From Anaeramoeba flamelloides (taxonomy: Eukaryota > Metamonada > Anaeramoebidae), in the NCBI GenBank assembly GCA_027625915.1, contig JANTQA010000063.1, positions 8,356,757 through 8,420,756 on the forward strand: a stretch of DNA of 64,000 nucleotides, written 5' to 3'. The translations under genes and the position numbers were made by a program. The notes beneath the pieces were generated by a model. That model had not been told where the DNA came from. It saw only the letters and a list, made by a program, of their open reading frames with translations, and ran no database searches. Below, piece by piece: positions 24,105-36,704 of the stretch (positions are counted from its first letter, which is position 1; every line of letters begins with the position of its first letter).

Positions 24105-26247
24105 CTTTTTCAATTATCTGCTGTGAAAAAAAAAGTTGTACATGAAAAAAAAGAGAGATATTGTTTTTTTTTGAAATTTTCAAAATTTAATTTGGAATCT
24201 TCACAAAAATGATCAAAATCACCATAATTTTTTAAAATTCAATAAGAACCCAAATGAGAATTAAAACTTTTTAATAAGCATAGAATCTAACTTATATTCT
24301 CAAAATTTCAATTTCGTCAAGATCGTTCAAGAAGGTTGCTGTAAAAATCAAATTACTAATAAATTCACAAAAATGTTTTTAATTTTTTTGTTCACCTTCC
24401 TTTTTTGAAAATGTTTTTATGAGCTTTGAATAAAGAGTGTTATTGTTATAAATTCTAAGAAAACTTGTAAATTAGTTGGAAACAAGACTTTAGTTGAAAA
24501 AAAACAAATGTTTTAAAACTTGGTGTACAAGATGCAAAAAATGGAAATTGAACCAAAAAGTTTAAAACTTTATTTTGAATTTATCAGTATTTATTATACT
24601 ATTATTTTCCAATTAAAAAATGAAAATTTTTAGTTCACATTCCAAAATATTTTTTTGTTGATAAGCCGAAGAAAATCCAAAGATCTTGACAACATCGTTT
24701 AGAAATGATATTTTTTAGACATTTAATTAAACGACTTTAGTTAACTCTTAGACAAAATTTTTGACTCTGTTAATTTGATTGTTGCAGTAATAATTAATAT
24801 TCATTTTGGAAATTGAAATAAAAATTTTCATTTATTAATTGGAAAATAACAGTAAAGCTAAATCTTAGTGAAAATGTAGATCTCACTATTTTTTGTCTTG
24901 GTCATTTTAAATGTTATTTTAAAAATAAATGTTTATAGGGTTTATTAATTTTAATTTTATACCAATACCTTTGCGTCTTTAATCGTTAATCTTAATATTC
25001 AATTCTATTTTTAAAAAATAATTGTTTTTTCAGGTTCTATTAAAATTTACAATTAAAAAAGGAAAACCCAAAAATAGGTTATTCTCACAATTGTTGGATC
25101 CCAGTAAGAATAGAATCAAGTTTTTCTCGAGAACTCACAAAATAATTCTGATTAAATATTAAGAGACTAATATCTATTAAATTTTTTTACCTAAATCAAA
25201 TAGAGATTGAGAAAATTTTATTTTAATCACTTAGATTTGAAAAAACTTGTGTATTTTCAATAGAAAACGTATTTCTAGAGAATGGATCTTTATGAAATTG
25301 TTTAAAAAATAATAATAGATACTAGTCCATTAAGGATTATTTTTGGAATTCGTAATTCGTAAAGATATAAATTGCTAAAAATATAAACTCTTTTTCAGTC
25401 AAAGGGGCCCAGTTTTTTTGAAGAAATAGAACATATTCTATAAGTTTAATCCATTATTCTTCTCAAAATATATTTTTAAATTTTTAGATCAAAATCATTT
25501 TTTCTAATTTAGTAAAATTTTTTTTTTGGTTTTTTGTTTTTATATTTTCATGATTTTTTTTGTGATTTTCTTTTTGATCTATTCTTTAAAAATTCAATTG
25601 AAAAAAAAGTTTTTTAAAAACTTCAAATTAACATTAAGAAAATTGAAGCTTTGTAATTACTTTTAAAACGGATACACTTACTATTAAATAATCATATTGT
25701 CAACAATTTTAATTTTCCAAAGAAATTGAGAAATTTTGAACGAGACGTTTCAATGAAAGAGGGCTCAAAAATTTTTTAACATTTTATTTTTTGCGAAATT
25801 TTATAGTTTGTTCAGACATTTTAATTATAATTATCGGTTCTAATCCGAAATTTATTATTTCTCTTATTTTGAAACAATCGTATGTTGATTGGTACTTGAA
25901 AAAAAAAAATGAATTTTTCATTTTTGGCTGGGCCTCTTTAACTGAAGAAGCGTTTACTTTTTACCAATGTTTGCCACTCTTTACAATCAAAAATAGAGTA
26001 TTTGATTTTTACAACAATCTACTTGAACGATCTTGATGAAATTGAAATTTTGAGAATATAAGTTAGATTCTATGCTTATTAAAAAGTTTTAATTCTCATT
26101 TGGGTTCTTATTGAATTTTAAAAAATTATGGTGATTTTGATCATTTTTGTGAAGATTCCAAATTAAATTTTGAAAATTTCAAAAAAAAACAATATCTCTC
26201 TTTTTTTTCATGTACAACTTTTTTTTACACAACAGTAATTGAAAAAG
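24105..26247. mobile_element. Long-TIR TTAA DNA transposon family D
   Basis: A 2143-bp element bounded by TTAA (24101-24104 and 26248-26251). Its terminal inverted repeats are about 250 bp and nearly identical: 24105-24355 matches the complement of 25997-26247, including CTTTTTCAATTA at the very tips, TTGTACATG, and TAAGCATAGAATCTAAC. Such similar arms imply a fairly recent insertion. The interior has an additional inner palindrome (around 24580-24660 against 24780-24850) and a nested small element at 25163-25329. An ORF at 25791-26036 (82 codons, containing EEAFTFYQCLPLF) runs into the right arm. It has no family match I recognise and may be a transposase remnant. Confidence 0.75.
25163..25329. 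mobile_element. Family A mini-element, copy A3 (MITE)
   Basis: 167 bp flanked by TTAA (25159-25162 and 25330-25333). Ends read GAGACTAATATCTATTAA on the left and, inward from the right, TGGACTAGTATCTATTAT. These match family A termini. The interior ATCACTTAGATTTGAAA also occurs in the larger family A copies, so this is an internal-deletion derivative. It sits inside element D. Confidence 0.7.
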
Positions 26248-26849
26248 TTAACATTTCCAAAATATTGTTAAACTAATTTTTCACTGATCAATAATGATAC
26301 CTGAAATCGTTATTAACTAAAATGAAATAATATCATGTTGTTAAACACTTAAAGCCAATTTCACACGAATATAAAAATAATAGCAATAAAAGTTCCTAAA
26401 AAAAGTTAATTTCAATAAATTTTGCTATTTAATCTTGAATTTTGGAAATTGAACCTTTGTATTTTTTTTTTATTTTGAAGGGCGGCAATTTCACCTTCTA
26501 GCTTTTAGTTTTTCTTGGGGTTTCTGTTTATTCCGAAAATCAATAGATTTTCGTTAGGTTTTTTTTACTTTTTGAAATAAACAGAAAATTTTAATAAATT
26601 TTCGTTAGGTTTTTTTTCTTAAAAAGTAAAAAAAACCGCCGTTAGGTTTTCCAGAATTAAAGAGAGAACCACAAGAAAATCGTCATTAACTAATTTTTTT
26701 AGATTTTTGTTTTGATTAGAAAATCAATTTATTTTCAAAACAAAAACAAGAATTAAAAAAAAATAAGAATTAAAAAAAAAAAATCTAGGCACTCTACGGC
26801 ACTTGATGGCACGACTGTTTATTTTTATTATTAATATACCTAATAATTT

Positions 26850-27460
26850 TTAAATAAACTATATTCCAAAAATTTGGAAACAGTTTAAACAGTTGAAAGA
26901 ATAACAATACCACACTTTAAATTCAATTTGGAAAGAATTTTGGTTTTACAAACTATTTTCATTTTTTGTATTTTTTGTTTTGTTTTCATTTCCTTTTTGC
27001 AGTTACATAATCTGTTTCGTTAGATCCGGAATTTTTTTTCGATGGTTGATAGAAGGTTAGTGTTGATTTTGTTAAATTGGAAAATCACATACAATTGGTC
27101 TATGGTATCTTAACATTTGATCGATCAATAATTGTTGGTGAAATTTCAACAAATTTACCAATACATTTTTTGTTCAGCTCATTTCATTATTTTGGACACA
27201 CCAATTTTTATTTTTGAGTTTTATATTTTTTTCTTTTATTTGGGTTAAAATGATTACTTGTTAAAACATTAATACTCGGTTACTTAAATGTGGTTTTATA
27301 TTAGGTTTGGAAAAATATAATCAATTGGGTTTTTTTTTGCCTATTTTTGATTTTCTGTGTGTCAAAATTTTTGGAATGGGGTTTATATTGACCATTCCAT
27401 CCAGAGATATTGGTTATTAATTTTTCTCGAAATTGTTTTAGATTTACATCTAATAATTTA
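26850..27460 (+). repeat. Dispersed repeat family E, copy 1
   Basis: Diverged but collinear with 46385-46930. Shared landmarks are CAGTTTAAACAGTT, TTTCGTTAGATC versus TTTCATTCGATT, GTTGATAGAAGGTTAG versus GTTGATAGTAGGTT, ATCAATAATTGT and CAAATTTACCAATA. Same orientation. No TIRs or coding region recognised, so the type of repeat is unknown. Confidence 0.55.
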
Positions 27461-27885
27461 AATGACATTTTCCACGAGGGTTATTTTATAGTTGTTTCTT
27501 TTTTTGGTATTTATCAAGCTCAAATTTTAATCTTTTTAATTTTTTTGATTTTTCATTAATGTTTTTTAATTCCTTTACTCCTGATTTAAGATCATTAATC
27601 ATTTCATTAAAACCCGGAATTTTTAATTTTCACTTAGTTTCAAATCCTCTTAGATATAATTTACTAAGAAAAATTCAAGAATATATTGAAATTTATGATC
27701 TCTATTTATTTGTTTGGTCCATTTTTATTCTATATATTGGTGTACTTTTTTTTAATTTATAAACTCACAATAAAAGGAATATTTAAGAATTGGAAAAAAA
27801 AAATGAGATTAAACCTCCCATTTAAATTCCAATTACTAATATTGTATAAGTTTTTTTTTATTTTAAGATCAATAGTTACTAGGTA

Positions 27886-28655
27886 AAAAATGTGTTATTC
27901 TAATGTTATTGAAACAGTGAAAATGATTTTAGAAAAAAACAATTTGATTTTTACTGGAATTTTCTTTGGTTTTCAATTAAAGATCAAAATTAACATTGTT
28001 TATTTTTTTTTCAATTTCGCGAACTAAGAGTTTTGGTTTTTGAAATTTTTCAAGAAAAACTATTAATTGTTGAGATTTACTTCATCAGGATATCAACTAT
28101 CCTTTGATCCTTATTATTCTATTTATTTCTTATTGATTTTTGAAATGTTTATTATAAAAAATAATTGATAAACTATTTTCCAGTCAAAGGGTGCCAGACA
28201 TAATGTACAAATTGCTGCGGTTAGATGGTTTGAATAGATATTAGAAGAAGAATTCAAAATAATAAACATTTTTGCTCATTTTTTCTGATTTTTCTTTTAT
28301 CTTTTTTTGCAATTTTTTTTTAATTAATATATAATTTGATGGTAATTTTTTTTTAATGAAAACGTCGATAGTCACTTGGTTAAAAACGTGTTATTATAAT
28401 GTTATTGATATTGAAATGGTGAAAAGGATTGTAGAAAAAAACATTTCTTGATTGTTACTGGAATTTTTTTTGATCTTCAATTGAAAATCATAATTAACAT
28501 TGACTATTTTTTCAATGTTTCCGAAGAATTATAGTATTTCAAATTTTAAGAAAATTTATTGATTAATTAGTTTTCTTTCAGACATCTATCAACTATCCTC
28601 TTATGTGTATTATTCTACTTATTTCTTATTTATTCTTCAAAGATCAGTTATAAAA
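27886..28655 (+). repeat. Direct repeat pair, about 280-bp units
   Basis: 27886-28160 and 28380-28655 share order of blocks: GTGTTATT.TAATGTTATTG, TTTACTGGAATTTT, ATCAACTATCCT, and TATTCTA.TTATTTCTTAT. Diverged, so an old local duplication. Confidence 0.55.
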
Positions 28656-28976
28656 TTTAATAGATATTTGTAAAAAAATTTTTGATCACCTTTGATAGAA
28701 ACAAAGTTTAGATCCATAATTTTTAATTTACTAATGATCCAAATTTCAATAAAACTTTTTTTAACGATTCTAATTTAAATATTTTATTTAAAAAAAATTA
28801 AAGTTGTAATTTATTTTTATTTTTTATTTAATCAATAAAAAGTAATTAATTTATTGATAAATTGGGAATTAATTCTTTGATATTTTTTTTTCAATAATAT
28901 TAATTTGAATTTATTTTTGTAAAAACAATTTTTTTAAATTAAATAGAAAGCAATTGGTACACAAGTATTATGTAAA

Positions 28977-29744
28977 TTGTCGAATGAGGCAAAAAAAACA
29001 AAAAATGGATCTGGGCTTGATCGATCTGCATCATTTGTAATCACTGGGCAAAAAAACAATAGATTAGACTTTTTATCGCCAATTCGAAAGAATCCTTTCC
29101 AATTAGAAAGAAAAAGAAAAGTGGAAGAATTAAAAAGTACATCTTGTCCAAATGTTATGAAGGCCTTTCGAAGGATTGGGTATTCTGCTGAACAGCAAAA
29201 AAAGGAAAGGGAACAGGAGAATCAGCAACAAAGACAACAAATCCAACAAATTCAACAAATCAAAAAACAATTCGAACAACAAGACATGCAGATTCACCAG
29301 AATCGGGTGAAGCAGCAGCAATTGCACCAATTGCATCGAAAAAAGAAAAAGAAAAAATTTGTGAATAGATCACGCACATTACGTGAAATACAAGGAGAAA
29401 ACGATTATGACATCACCATTTTAAAAAAATTTCTTAATCAAAAACCTGCACCGCGTTGGAAACATAGATTAACTGCATTTACAAAATTTGAACCGGACTT
29501 AACAGAGGGTTGGCCTTCTTGTTTCCAGGATTTTAATTCAGAAGATGAAAATAAAAAACAAATGAGAAAACTCGTTGTGAAAAAAAAATTGTTCGAATTA
29601 TATGAAAAAATAAAAATTGGCATCTCAATCAAGAATTTACAAAGGGGTTTAATAACATTTATGGAAAAACAAGGATTTTTGAATTTGTCAAATATGGATG
29701 ATGACTTTTTTATCTTTATTTCCTATGACCCTGTTTACTTTTAA
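28977..29744 (+). CDS. Uncharacterised Q-rich basic protein (start not settled)
   Basis: About 255 residues beginning (TTG)SNEAKKTKNGSGLDRS. It is clearly coding: long, less AT-biased and well ended before an (AT)n run. Residues about 65-125 form a Gln-rich, probably coiled-coil stretch (QQKKEREQENQQQRQQIQQI) followed by a lysine run. The C-terminal half is more globular: LKKFLNQKPAPRWKHRL, FEPDLTEGWPSCFQDF, and a basic helix with KKKLFELYEKIKIG. There is no in-frame ATG; the frame is open upstream to a TAG that could be a splice acceptor (AAATAG, then AAAGCAATTGG at 28947). So a short upstream exon may supply the start, or the ATG has changed to TTG. Not recognised as a known family. Nucleic-acid binding is only a guess from its charge. 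Confidence 0.7.
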   Translation: MSNEAKKTKNGSGLDRSASFVITGQKNNRLDFLSPIRKNPFQLERKRKVEELKSTSCPNVMKAFRRIGYSAEQQKKEREQENQQQRQQIQQIQQIKKQFEQQDMQIHQNRVKQQQLHQLHRKKKKKKFVNRSRTLREIQGENDYDITILKKFLNQKPAPRWKHRLTAFTKFEPDLTEGWPSCFQDFNSEDENKKQMRKLVVKKKLFELYEKIKIGISIKNLQRGLITFMEKQGFLNLSNMDDDFFIFISYDPVYF

Positions 29745-32700
29745 TTTTCATTTATTTATATATATATATATATATATAAATTATTAATATTTTTTCTCAA
29801 AGAAATTTTTATTTTTTAAATTATTTATTAAAAAAAAACATTATTTTTATTGTTGAATTTTTTACAATTTATTGTCTGTATTATTATTCTAAAATTTTAT
29901 TAAACCTATTACGAAGAAAAATTAATATTAACATTTAATTTTAGCTCTGATTTTTTAGACATAGTATTAAAATAAATTTAAATTGAAAGTTTTAATATTC
30001 CAACTGAAAAGGATTCCAAAAAGAGAAAATTGAGACCTTTCTGATATAATATCTTTTTCAAAGATTTCTGAATTTTCTACTAGAATTTTTTGATAACTGT
30101 TTCTCTAATTAAAAAATATTTATTACTACTCTTTTTCAATTAATTCAAAAATTTTCTCAAAAATACTTAAAATATAAATATTTTACTAACTATTTTAATA
30201 CCTCCAAAAATTTTTTGAAAAATATATACAGTCAGTTTCACTTTTAAGGCACAAACTTTCAACGTAATTTAAGGCACAATAAAAATCTCAAATTAAAGCA
30301 CAAAATTCAAATTCTAGTAAAAATAAATTGTAAAAAAAAAAATTCCAAATTTTGTGCCTTAATTTGAGATTTTTTTGTGCCTTAAATTTCGTTGAAAGTT
30401 TGTGCCTTAAAAGTGAAACTGACTGTATGAGGATTTTCAACATTGAAATTTTGGAAATATTCTTTTATTGATAATTTCCTTGATTTGTTTCAGAGATTTT
30501 GCAGATAAAGTAAAAAAAAAAATTAATAAAAATAATTTTATTAAAATTATAAACATTTTTAACAGTAAACGTGAACTATCCCAAACTCAAATAATAATGG
30601 TTTTTATCAAAAAGTTATTGTTTTTTTATTAGTAAATCAGTATAGATTCTTATTTTTTGTTTAAAGATTTTTTTTTGCTCTACATATAGAAAAAAAAATG
30701 TTTCCAAGATCATTTGAATTGTTTTAAATTGGTTATTATTCCAAAAAAATAATTTGAAATTTTTATTGTATCAATTTAAATTTTATTTTCAACTTTATAA
30801 AACAATCAATGAAGTTGACAATTTTTTATTGAGAATTTAAATCGGGATTTATTCCGAAAAAAAAAATAAATATTATAATAATTTGGTAAAATATACACAG
30901 AAACAATCTATGGCTATTTTTTGTAAAATGTGTTAAACTAGTTTTTGGTGAATATTTTATGAATCAAATTATCATTATTTTCTTCTAGATAAGATAAAAT
31001 GGGTAAAACAAAAAAGAAAAAGAAAAAAAAAAACAAAAAATATTTTAATCTTGTAAAAGTATAATAAATTATAAATTTAAGTATTTGGGAATAGGAAAAT
31101 GGAATATTAATTTTGGATTTAAATACTGATTCTCCAACTTTTATTTAATCAAATGTAGATGTAAAGGTCACAAATATCAAAAAAATATATCAAAAATAAA
31201 ATTAAATTAATAAAATTTGTATATTTATTCCTAATTTAAATTGATTTCAATAAAAAGAAAAAACAGTCTTTTTGGTCTTGAATCATTTTTAAGTATTTTA
31301 TTTGAAGAAATTTTCGTATGATAAAGAGTTTTTTTAATCTACTTTTGCCCAATGAAACGACTAAAAAAGGCATTATCCTTACTTTAAAGAAGTGTTATAT
31401 AAATAAATCTAATACTGGTTTACAAATTGATAAAGGAGATTAAAACTTATTTAGATTAACAACAATTAAAAAAAATTATCAACTAATAACTCTACAATTA
31501 AAAGTTTTTTCAACTAATAATAAATACTTTTTTTTTTAACCAAATTTTCTAAATATTTTCATTTTATATCTTAATGAAATTATTAAAAATTGATTGTTAA
31601 AATTGATTTTTTGAATTGTTTGATTAATTCTCTGAAAAAAAAATCTGTTATATTTGATATTTTCGAGAAAAAAGTTTTATTACGATTTATAATTTTTACT
31701 AAAGAAATCTAATGAACATTTACATTCATTCAGATAAAGAACTTTCATAAATAATATTTTCAACATATTCTTCTGAATGGTAAATAATAATCTTAATTAT
31801 TTTTTTTTCTGATGTTCATCTGAGTTTGATTTTGGATAAGTATTGGGACTTGAAATTTATTTTTACATTTTCCATTATCTCATTGTTCGATTTACATAAA
31901 TTATTTTAAGAAACGAAAGTTTTCAGAAAAATGTTACAAAAAAATGAAAAAAAACGTGATTCAGCTCTATTTGAGATGTCATTTTTTTGTATATACGATA
32001 ATTGTTAATTTTTTTAATTGTAACTTTCGAATGTACAGAGGTAATTCAAAAAGATGAAAAATATCCACAACTAAAATTTTCTAAATTGTATTTTAGAGCT
32101 CATTTTGTTCAAATTATTTGAGAAAATACTTGATTTTTCAAAATCCAAGTCACAAAGGTTGATTTTGAATACTTTCTAATGAAAAAATTTTTTTCGGGAT
32201 TTTTTACCACATCCCTAAATGTTTATTCACAACAAAAAAAAAAATAATTTATCATGTAGCAGGAATGAAAATAATCATGAACAGGATGAAAAGTTTTTAT
32301 ATTGCAAAAGAAAAAAATCAATATATTAATTAACTTGTTATAAAATATATAGGTAGTAAAAATTTAATCTAGTTGAAAAAAAATTTAATTTTCTGGGATT
32401 AATTCTTGAATCTTAATTTTTTGAAACTTCGCATAATATAAAATAAGTAAGTATATCAGATCATCAATAAGATATTTTATTATTTTATCATGTGAAATTG
32501 ATACTTTAGTCTTGAAGTATAAAGTTTTTCAACTCAAAATTTTTTAGAGCTCAATGGCCGTTGAGGAAAAGATTAAATTATGAAATCGAAAAATATATTA
32601 TTAAAAAAAAATCAACCTTTTCATGTTTATCATATATCTTTTTAAATCACAATATTTAATTTCAATTAAAAAATGAAGAATTACTTTGTTCAATCTTCCA

Positions 32701-32799
32701 ATACAAAAAAAAAAGCAAAATATTCAAAAGAAATTTTTAATAAAAAAATAAATATATATAAAATTTTGGTTTAATATTGAAAAAATTTTATTTGAAGGA
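29745..32799. other. Intergenic region between two convergent genes
   Basis: About 3 kb with no gene. Contains an (AT)n microsatellite at 29757-29778, the MITE at 30229-30425 and A/T homopolymers. A lysine-rich short frame near 30999-31060 is compositional. Confidence 0.5.
30229..30425. mobile_element. Palindromic TA-site MITE, copy M2
   Basis: 197 bp starting CAGTCAGTTTCACTTTTAAG and ending with its complement. TA flanks both ends (30227-30228, 30426-30427). Arms are almost perfect; the centre is an A-rich loop. TA duplication plus CAGT tips fit a Tc1/mariner-mobilised MITE. Confidence 0.9.
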
Positions 32800-34345
32800 T
32801 TACTTTTTTGATACAATCATTAAAATATCATCATTTGAAATATTATAAAAAGCTAAAGTTTCATTATTTAATAATGGCATCCCTGATGAAGTTTTTAATT
32901 GGTAATCTGCAAAGTTAATATTGTGATTTTTTTTTAGGGAATCGATTAATTCTTGGATAGACCTTGTTACATTGAACTGTATTTTAATTGTTTCTTGATT
33001 AAATTTAAAATCTTGAGGCTGTTGGTTATTGCCTTGTTGCAATTTTAAAGGCAAGCTTAATAAAAAAGACGAAGTGTTTCCATTTTTCTGTATAAATTCC
33101 TTTTCTGGGATCAATTTCGATTCTGGATTTATTTTGACTTTTTTATTTTGGAAATTCATTAATGGCATTGGCGGCTGTAGCTGGGGCTGTTGGACTTTGA
33201 TTTGGTTGGGTATTAGTGAATTGGTCTTACGGAGATGTAATTGCTTTTCAAGTTCTTTAACTGCGATTCCTAATTTCGTATTTGGAATAATTCTAGGCTT
33301 TGGCCCAAGGTCTGGCTGAACGTTATTTTCCTTTTGAGGATTTTTTTCTTGTTCAACCAATTTTTTAAAGACGTTGGCCTGTAATATGGCTATACTTCCA
33401 GAATACCCATCCCAAACCATTTTTTTTTCAGATTTGTTTTTTTGATCCTTGATGAGACTATTATTTTCATTTTCTACATCCATTTGTGAAATTTTTTTCC
33501 ATTGTCTGACAAACCTCTTTAAATTATTTGCCATATCTTTGGATTGTGTTAAATTTGTGTTTCGGTTCCGTTCCAAAACTTGCTTATCTATTTCTCTTTG
33601 CTTCCTATTTGAATATTCAACATTGGTATGCTGTCCAAATTCCTCAAGGGGAACTGGCACGCCTGTGAAAGGAGATATCTGATATAATTCCCCATCCTCC
33701 GATTTAATTAATTGCTCTGCGAGTTTGTTATAATCTTTGGAATTAATATTTAACTCAATTTTTTCTGTTTCAGGCTCGCGTTCCAGCTCAAGTTGAGTTT
33801 CCATTTTTTGGGTCTTGAGTTCAATGCCTTGTTGTTGCTTTTGCTCTTCCAATGTTTTCTTATTTTCGTTATTCATTGGTTCTTCAAGTTCCATATCAAC
33901 GACTTCTTGCTTTGTTGAAGATTTATTTTGATCCCTTTCGATTTCATTTAATGGCTCATTTTCCTGTAAATTTTTATCCTCGATTTCTACCGTAGCTACA
34001 ATGGAAAATGTCGACTAATCAATTAATTCCATCGATTCTCTTAACTCTTCTTCAAATTTTGGATTTAAAATTGATTCTCGGTATTTTAACCACTTGCTTC
34101 TTCTTTTAATGGTTTCAAGTATTGAAATTCGATCTTTCGAATTTTTATCAATTTTATTCAAGATTTCGAAATTTGGAATAATGCAATTCTTATATTGCTT
34201 GACATATGCCATGAAATGTGTATGTAATGGATTTTGCAGTTTAAGAAAATCAAATTGTGGATTTTGGAATTCTCGGCTTGTTAGACCATTTAAAAAGGAT
34301 TGACCATTAAGAGCAGTGAATTGTGATGTTAGTTTCATGACTTCA
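32800..34345 (-). CDS. SF3A1: SF3A1, C-terminal exon: SURP2, WDGxSGS motif, ubiquitin-like domain
   Basis: SF3A1 (yeast Prp21) is a subunit of the SF3a complex of U2 snRNP and acts in pre-spliceosome assembly in the nucleus. This exon starts after an AATAG acceptor at 34346-34347. It encodes a SURP domain (FTALNGQSFLNGLTSRE, PQFDFLKLQNPLHTHF) and the post-SURP helix. It then has the ELYQISPFTGVPVPLEEF block (family: SPITGEKIP), the signature MVWDGYSGSIA (family: VTWDGHSGSMA), LIPEKEFIQKN, and a C-terminal ubiquitin-like domain (about the last 70 residues, ending LAFYNISNDDILMIV). The frame is continuous except for one in-frame TAG at 34015-34017, at the position of the conserved Trp of the family's IDWHDFVVVET block (here ID, stop, STFSIVATVEI). 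Homology continues on both sides, so this is a nonsense change or base error, not a gene end. Translation might restart at ATG 33894 but would lose both SURP domains. Confidence 0.85.
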
Positions 34346-35479
34346 CTATTGGTTTTTGAAAGGTTTAAAATTATATGAATTATTTGAAGAAATAATTTAG
34401 TTATATTGAAAGCAACATCAAAACGATTTTTTTGAAAAAAAAATTTTTTGTTTTTTCCAAATTAAAAATTTTAATTAAAAACTATTCAGTTTCAAAAGGT
34501 AAAAACTAAAAAAAAATGAAGATTATTAGAAAAAATTGTTCTGATCTCCAAATTAAAACTTTATTTTGAAAAGAATATTGGGAAAAAAATCATAGAAATT
34601 ATTTTATTTTGACAATTAAGCCTACCCCTTTTACCAAAAAGGGGTTAAGTTCTATGAGAAGAATGGTGTTATAAAATTAAGAGGGGTCTTAATAATACTT
34701 GGTCAATCTCTATTATGTGCGTTTTAAAAAAGTGTCACTGAAATGATTCCTTGTAAAAATGTAAAAAAAATATTAGCATTTATTAAAAACAAAACGATGT
34801 AAGGTCAATAAAATTTAATAAAAAAACCCAATATGTAAACCTCCAAATGATTTTTTTAAAATAATAAAACGCATTTATCAATTTCTCATTCTATTTTCCA
34901 TTTTAAATGGATTAAATCTTTTTGGAAAAAATAATTTATGAACAAACAGAAAAAAATAACCACCCAGTTTTAGCATTAAATAAATACCCGATAAAAATGA
35001 AATTAAAATTCAAATTTTGAGGAAATCGAATTAAGTTTAAAATGTTTCGAATTACTATGTTTATTCACTCTTTGAATTAGAAGTTACGAATGTAGTAACT
35101 TCAAAATTCTCTCTTTTACGGATAATGGTTGTGGAAAAAAATTGTCAAATGTAAAATATTTGTCAAATCGATTTTCCAAAAAATTCAAATTTAATTGTAA
35201 ACATTACTGAAAAAAAAAAAAAACAAATGATTATTTTATTATTATAATAAGAATTGCTTTGGATAATCTTTTGTATATAGTCATAATAAAATTATTACTA
35301 CCTTTGATAAATGAAAGATCTGTTGATCCAAAACCTTTATATTGCCCTATCACAAAAATTCGTATTTTTAATTGCGAAACTTACTATAAACGAAAAGTAA
35401 AATCAAATTATTCAATAATTTTTGAAATTTATTCATTGGTGTATCATTAGAGGTTTTGATGATATCTATGCTTTATCCA

Positions 35480-35662
35480 CGATAAAGTTTCAAAAATCGC
35501 AATAATTTCTACCAAATCGCAATATTTTATAAAATCACGATATTCAATATTATCGCGACAAAATAGAAAATCACGATATTATTATAAAATCATGATGATT
35601 ATTATAAAATCACGATAAATACCAAAACATCATGATTAAAAAATAATCGTGATATAATAGTT
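35480..35662. repeat. Degenerate tandem array of ATC(A/G)CGAT units
   Basis: About ten spaced copies of AAAATCACGATATT, ATCGCGA or ATCATGAT palindromic cores in 180 bp, spaced 15-30 bases. An isolated ATCGCGATTTT recurs near 36574. It resembles an expanded simple motif rather than a CRISPR array: units are short, imperfect and unevenly spaced. Confidence 0.6.
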
Positions 35663-36689
35663 GATGTGTTTTTGGGCTAATTGAGAAATTTTTACAAAGG
35701 AATTTTTTTTAATCAAAAAATAGTTTATGTAAAATAAAAGATATTCTTTTGAAAAAACAACAAAAAAGATACGTGATTCAATCAAGGATCAGATCAAAGA
35801 GTTAATTGGGCTTTCATTTAATTTGGTTATCAAACCTATCGATCCTTTAAGATCAACAACAATAAGAACTAAAGAGAAATAAATATTTTTTCAGTTAATT
35901 GTTGTGTTCGAAATTGTCTTGAATAATTAGCTTCTAAAACAACGAACCCTTTATATGTTCTTTAAAGAAGTGTTCTTGAGGTTAAAACATTTACAATATT
36001 CTATCAAGGCTTAAAGGAGTTTGATAACTTTTCAAAAGCATTCACAACAACCTAGCCAGATGATCACTAATTATTAAGGTTTTTTGTACAATTGTTGTCT
36101 TCTTCTTCTTACTCTTCTTCTTTGTGCATCATTGTTTTGTACAGAAAACACAACTAGAGCTTAGAGGTCTTTGTTTGATCGATCACCAATAAGAAGTCAA
36201 ATCGCTAATTATTCTTTTTGGTTATTTAACTTTGTAAAGGTAACAATACCATTTTAAAAAAACAAAACACATCTGTTTTATATTCAAGTACATTTTTGAA
36301 ATGGGTTATAATTAGTGTTGAGATTATATATATAGATATATGGATCATAAAAAAAAAATGAAAAGGAAAATTTTTTTTTCCACTACAAACATGCACATCC
36401 CCTTGATAAAAGTTTTCTGTCTTTCAAAACTTTCAAACACTTGAAGATAATTCACAACCCTTACAACCCCCCTTTAACATTTTTAAAGGGGGAAAGCGTT
36501 GTAAAAGTCAAGAGATTTTATAAAGTGATCTCAAAAAAATAATTTTTCATTTTTTTGAGATAATACTATCGCGATTTTATTGTTAATATCATGATAATAT
36601 ATGATAAAAGAACATTTTTTTGATGGTTTTCATTTAAATAATTATATCATTTTGAAAAGAAGAGATAAATTAATAATTTTTATAATATA

Positions 36690-36704
36690 TATATATATAT
36701 ATAG
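36690..36704. repeat. Short (TA)n microsatellite
   Basis: Roughly eight TA units within an AT-rich spacer. Confidence 0.7.

Larger units (their letters stand above)
26248..28946. other. Non-coding region with dispersed and direct repeats
   Basis: No supported gene. 26349-26372 (TTAAAGCCAATTTCACAC) recurs near 37625. 26545-26655 has three TTTCGTTAGGTTTT-type units and an inverted pair. 26850-27460 matches 46385-46930. 27886-28160 and 28380-28655 are direct repeats. Short ORFs at 27559-27886 are lysine/leucine-poor random-looking frames. Confidence 0.5.

Noticed and set aside
33029-34303. Plus-strand ORFs over SF3A1 (33029-33319, 33449-33682, 34094-34303)
   Set aside because: Antisense shadows of a gene identified by several conserved motifs.
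35480-35662. CRISPR array
   Set aside because: Units are short, imperfect and unevenly spaced, and the window is eukaryotic.
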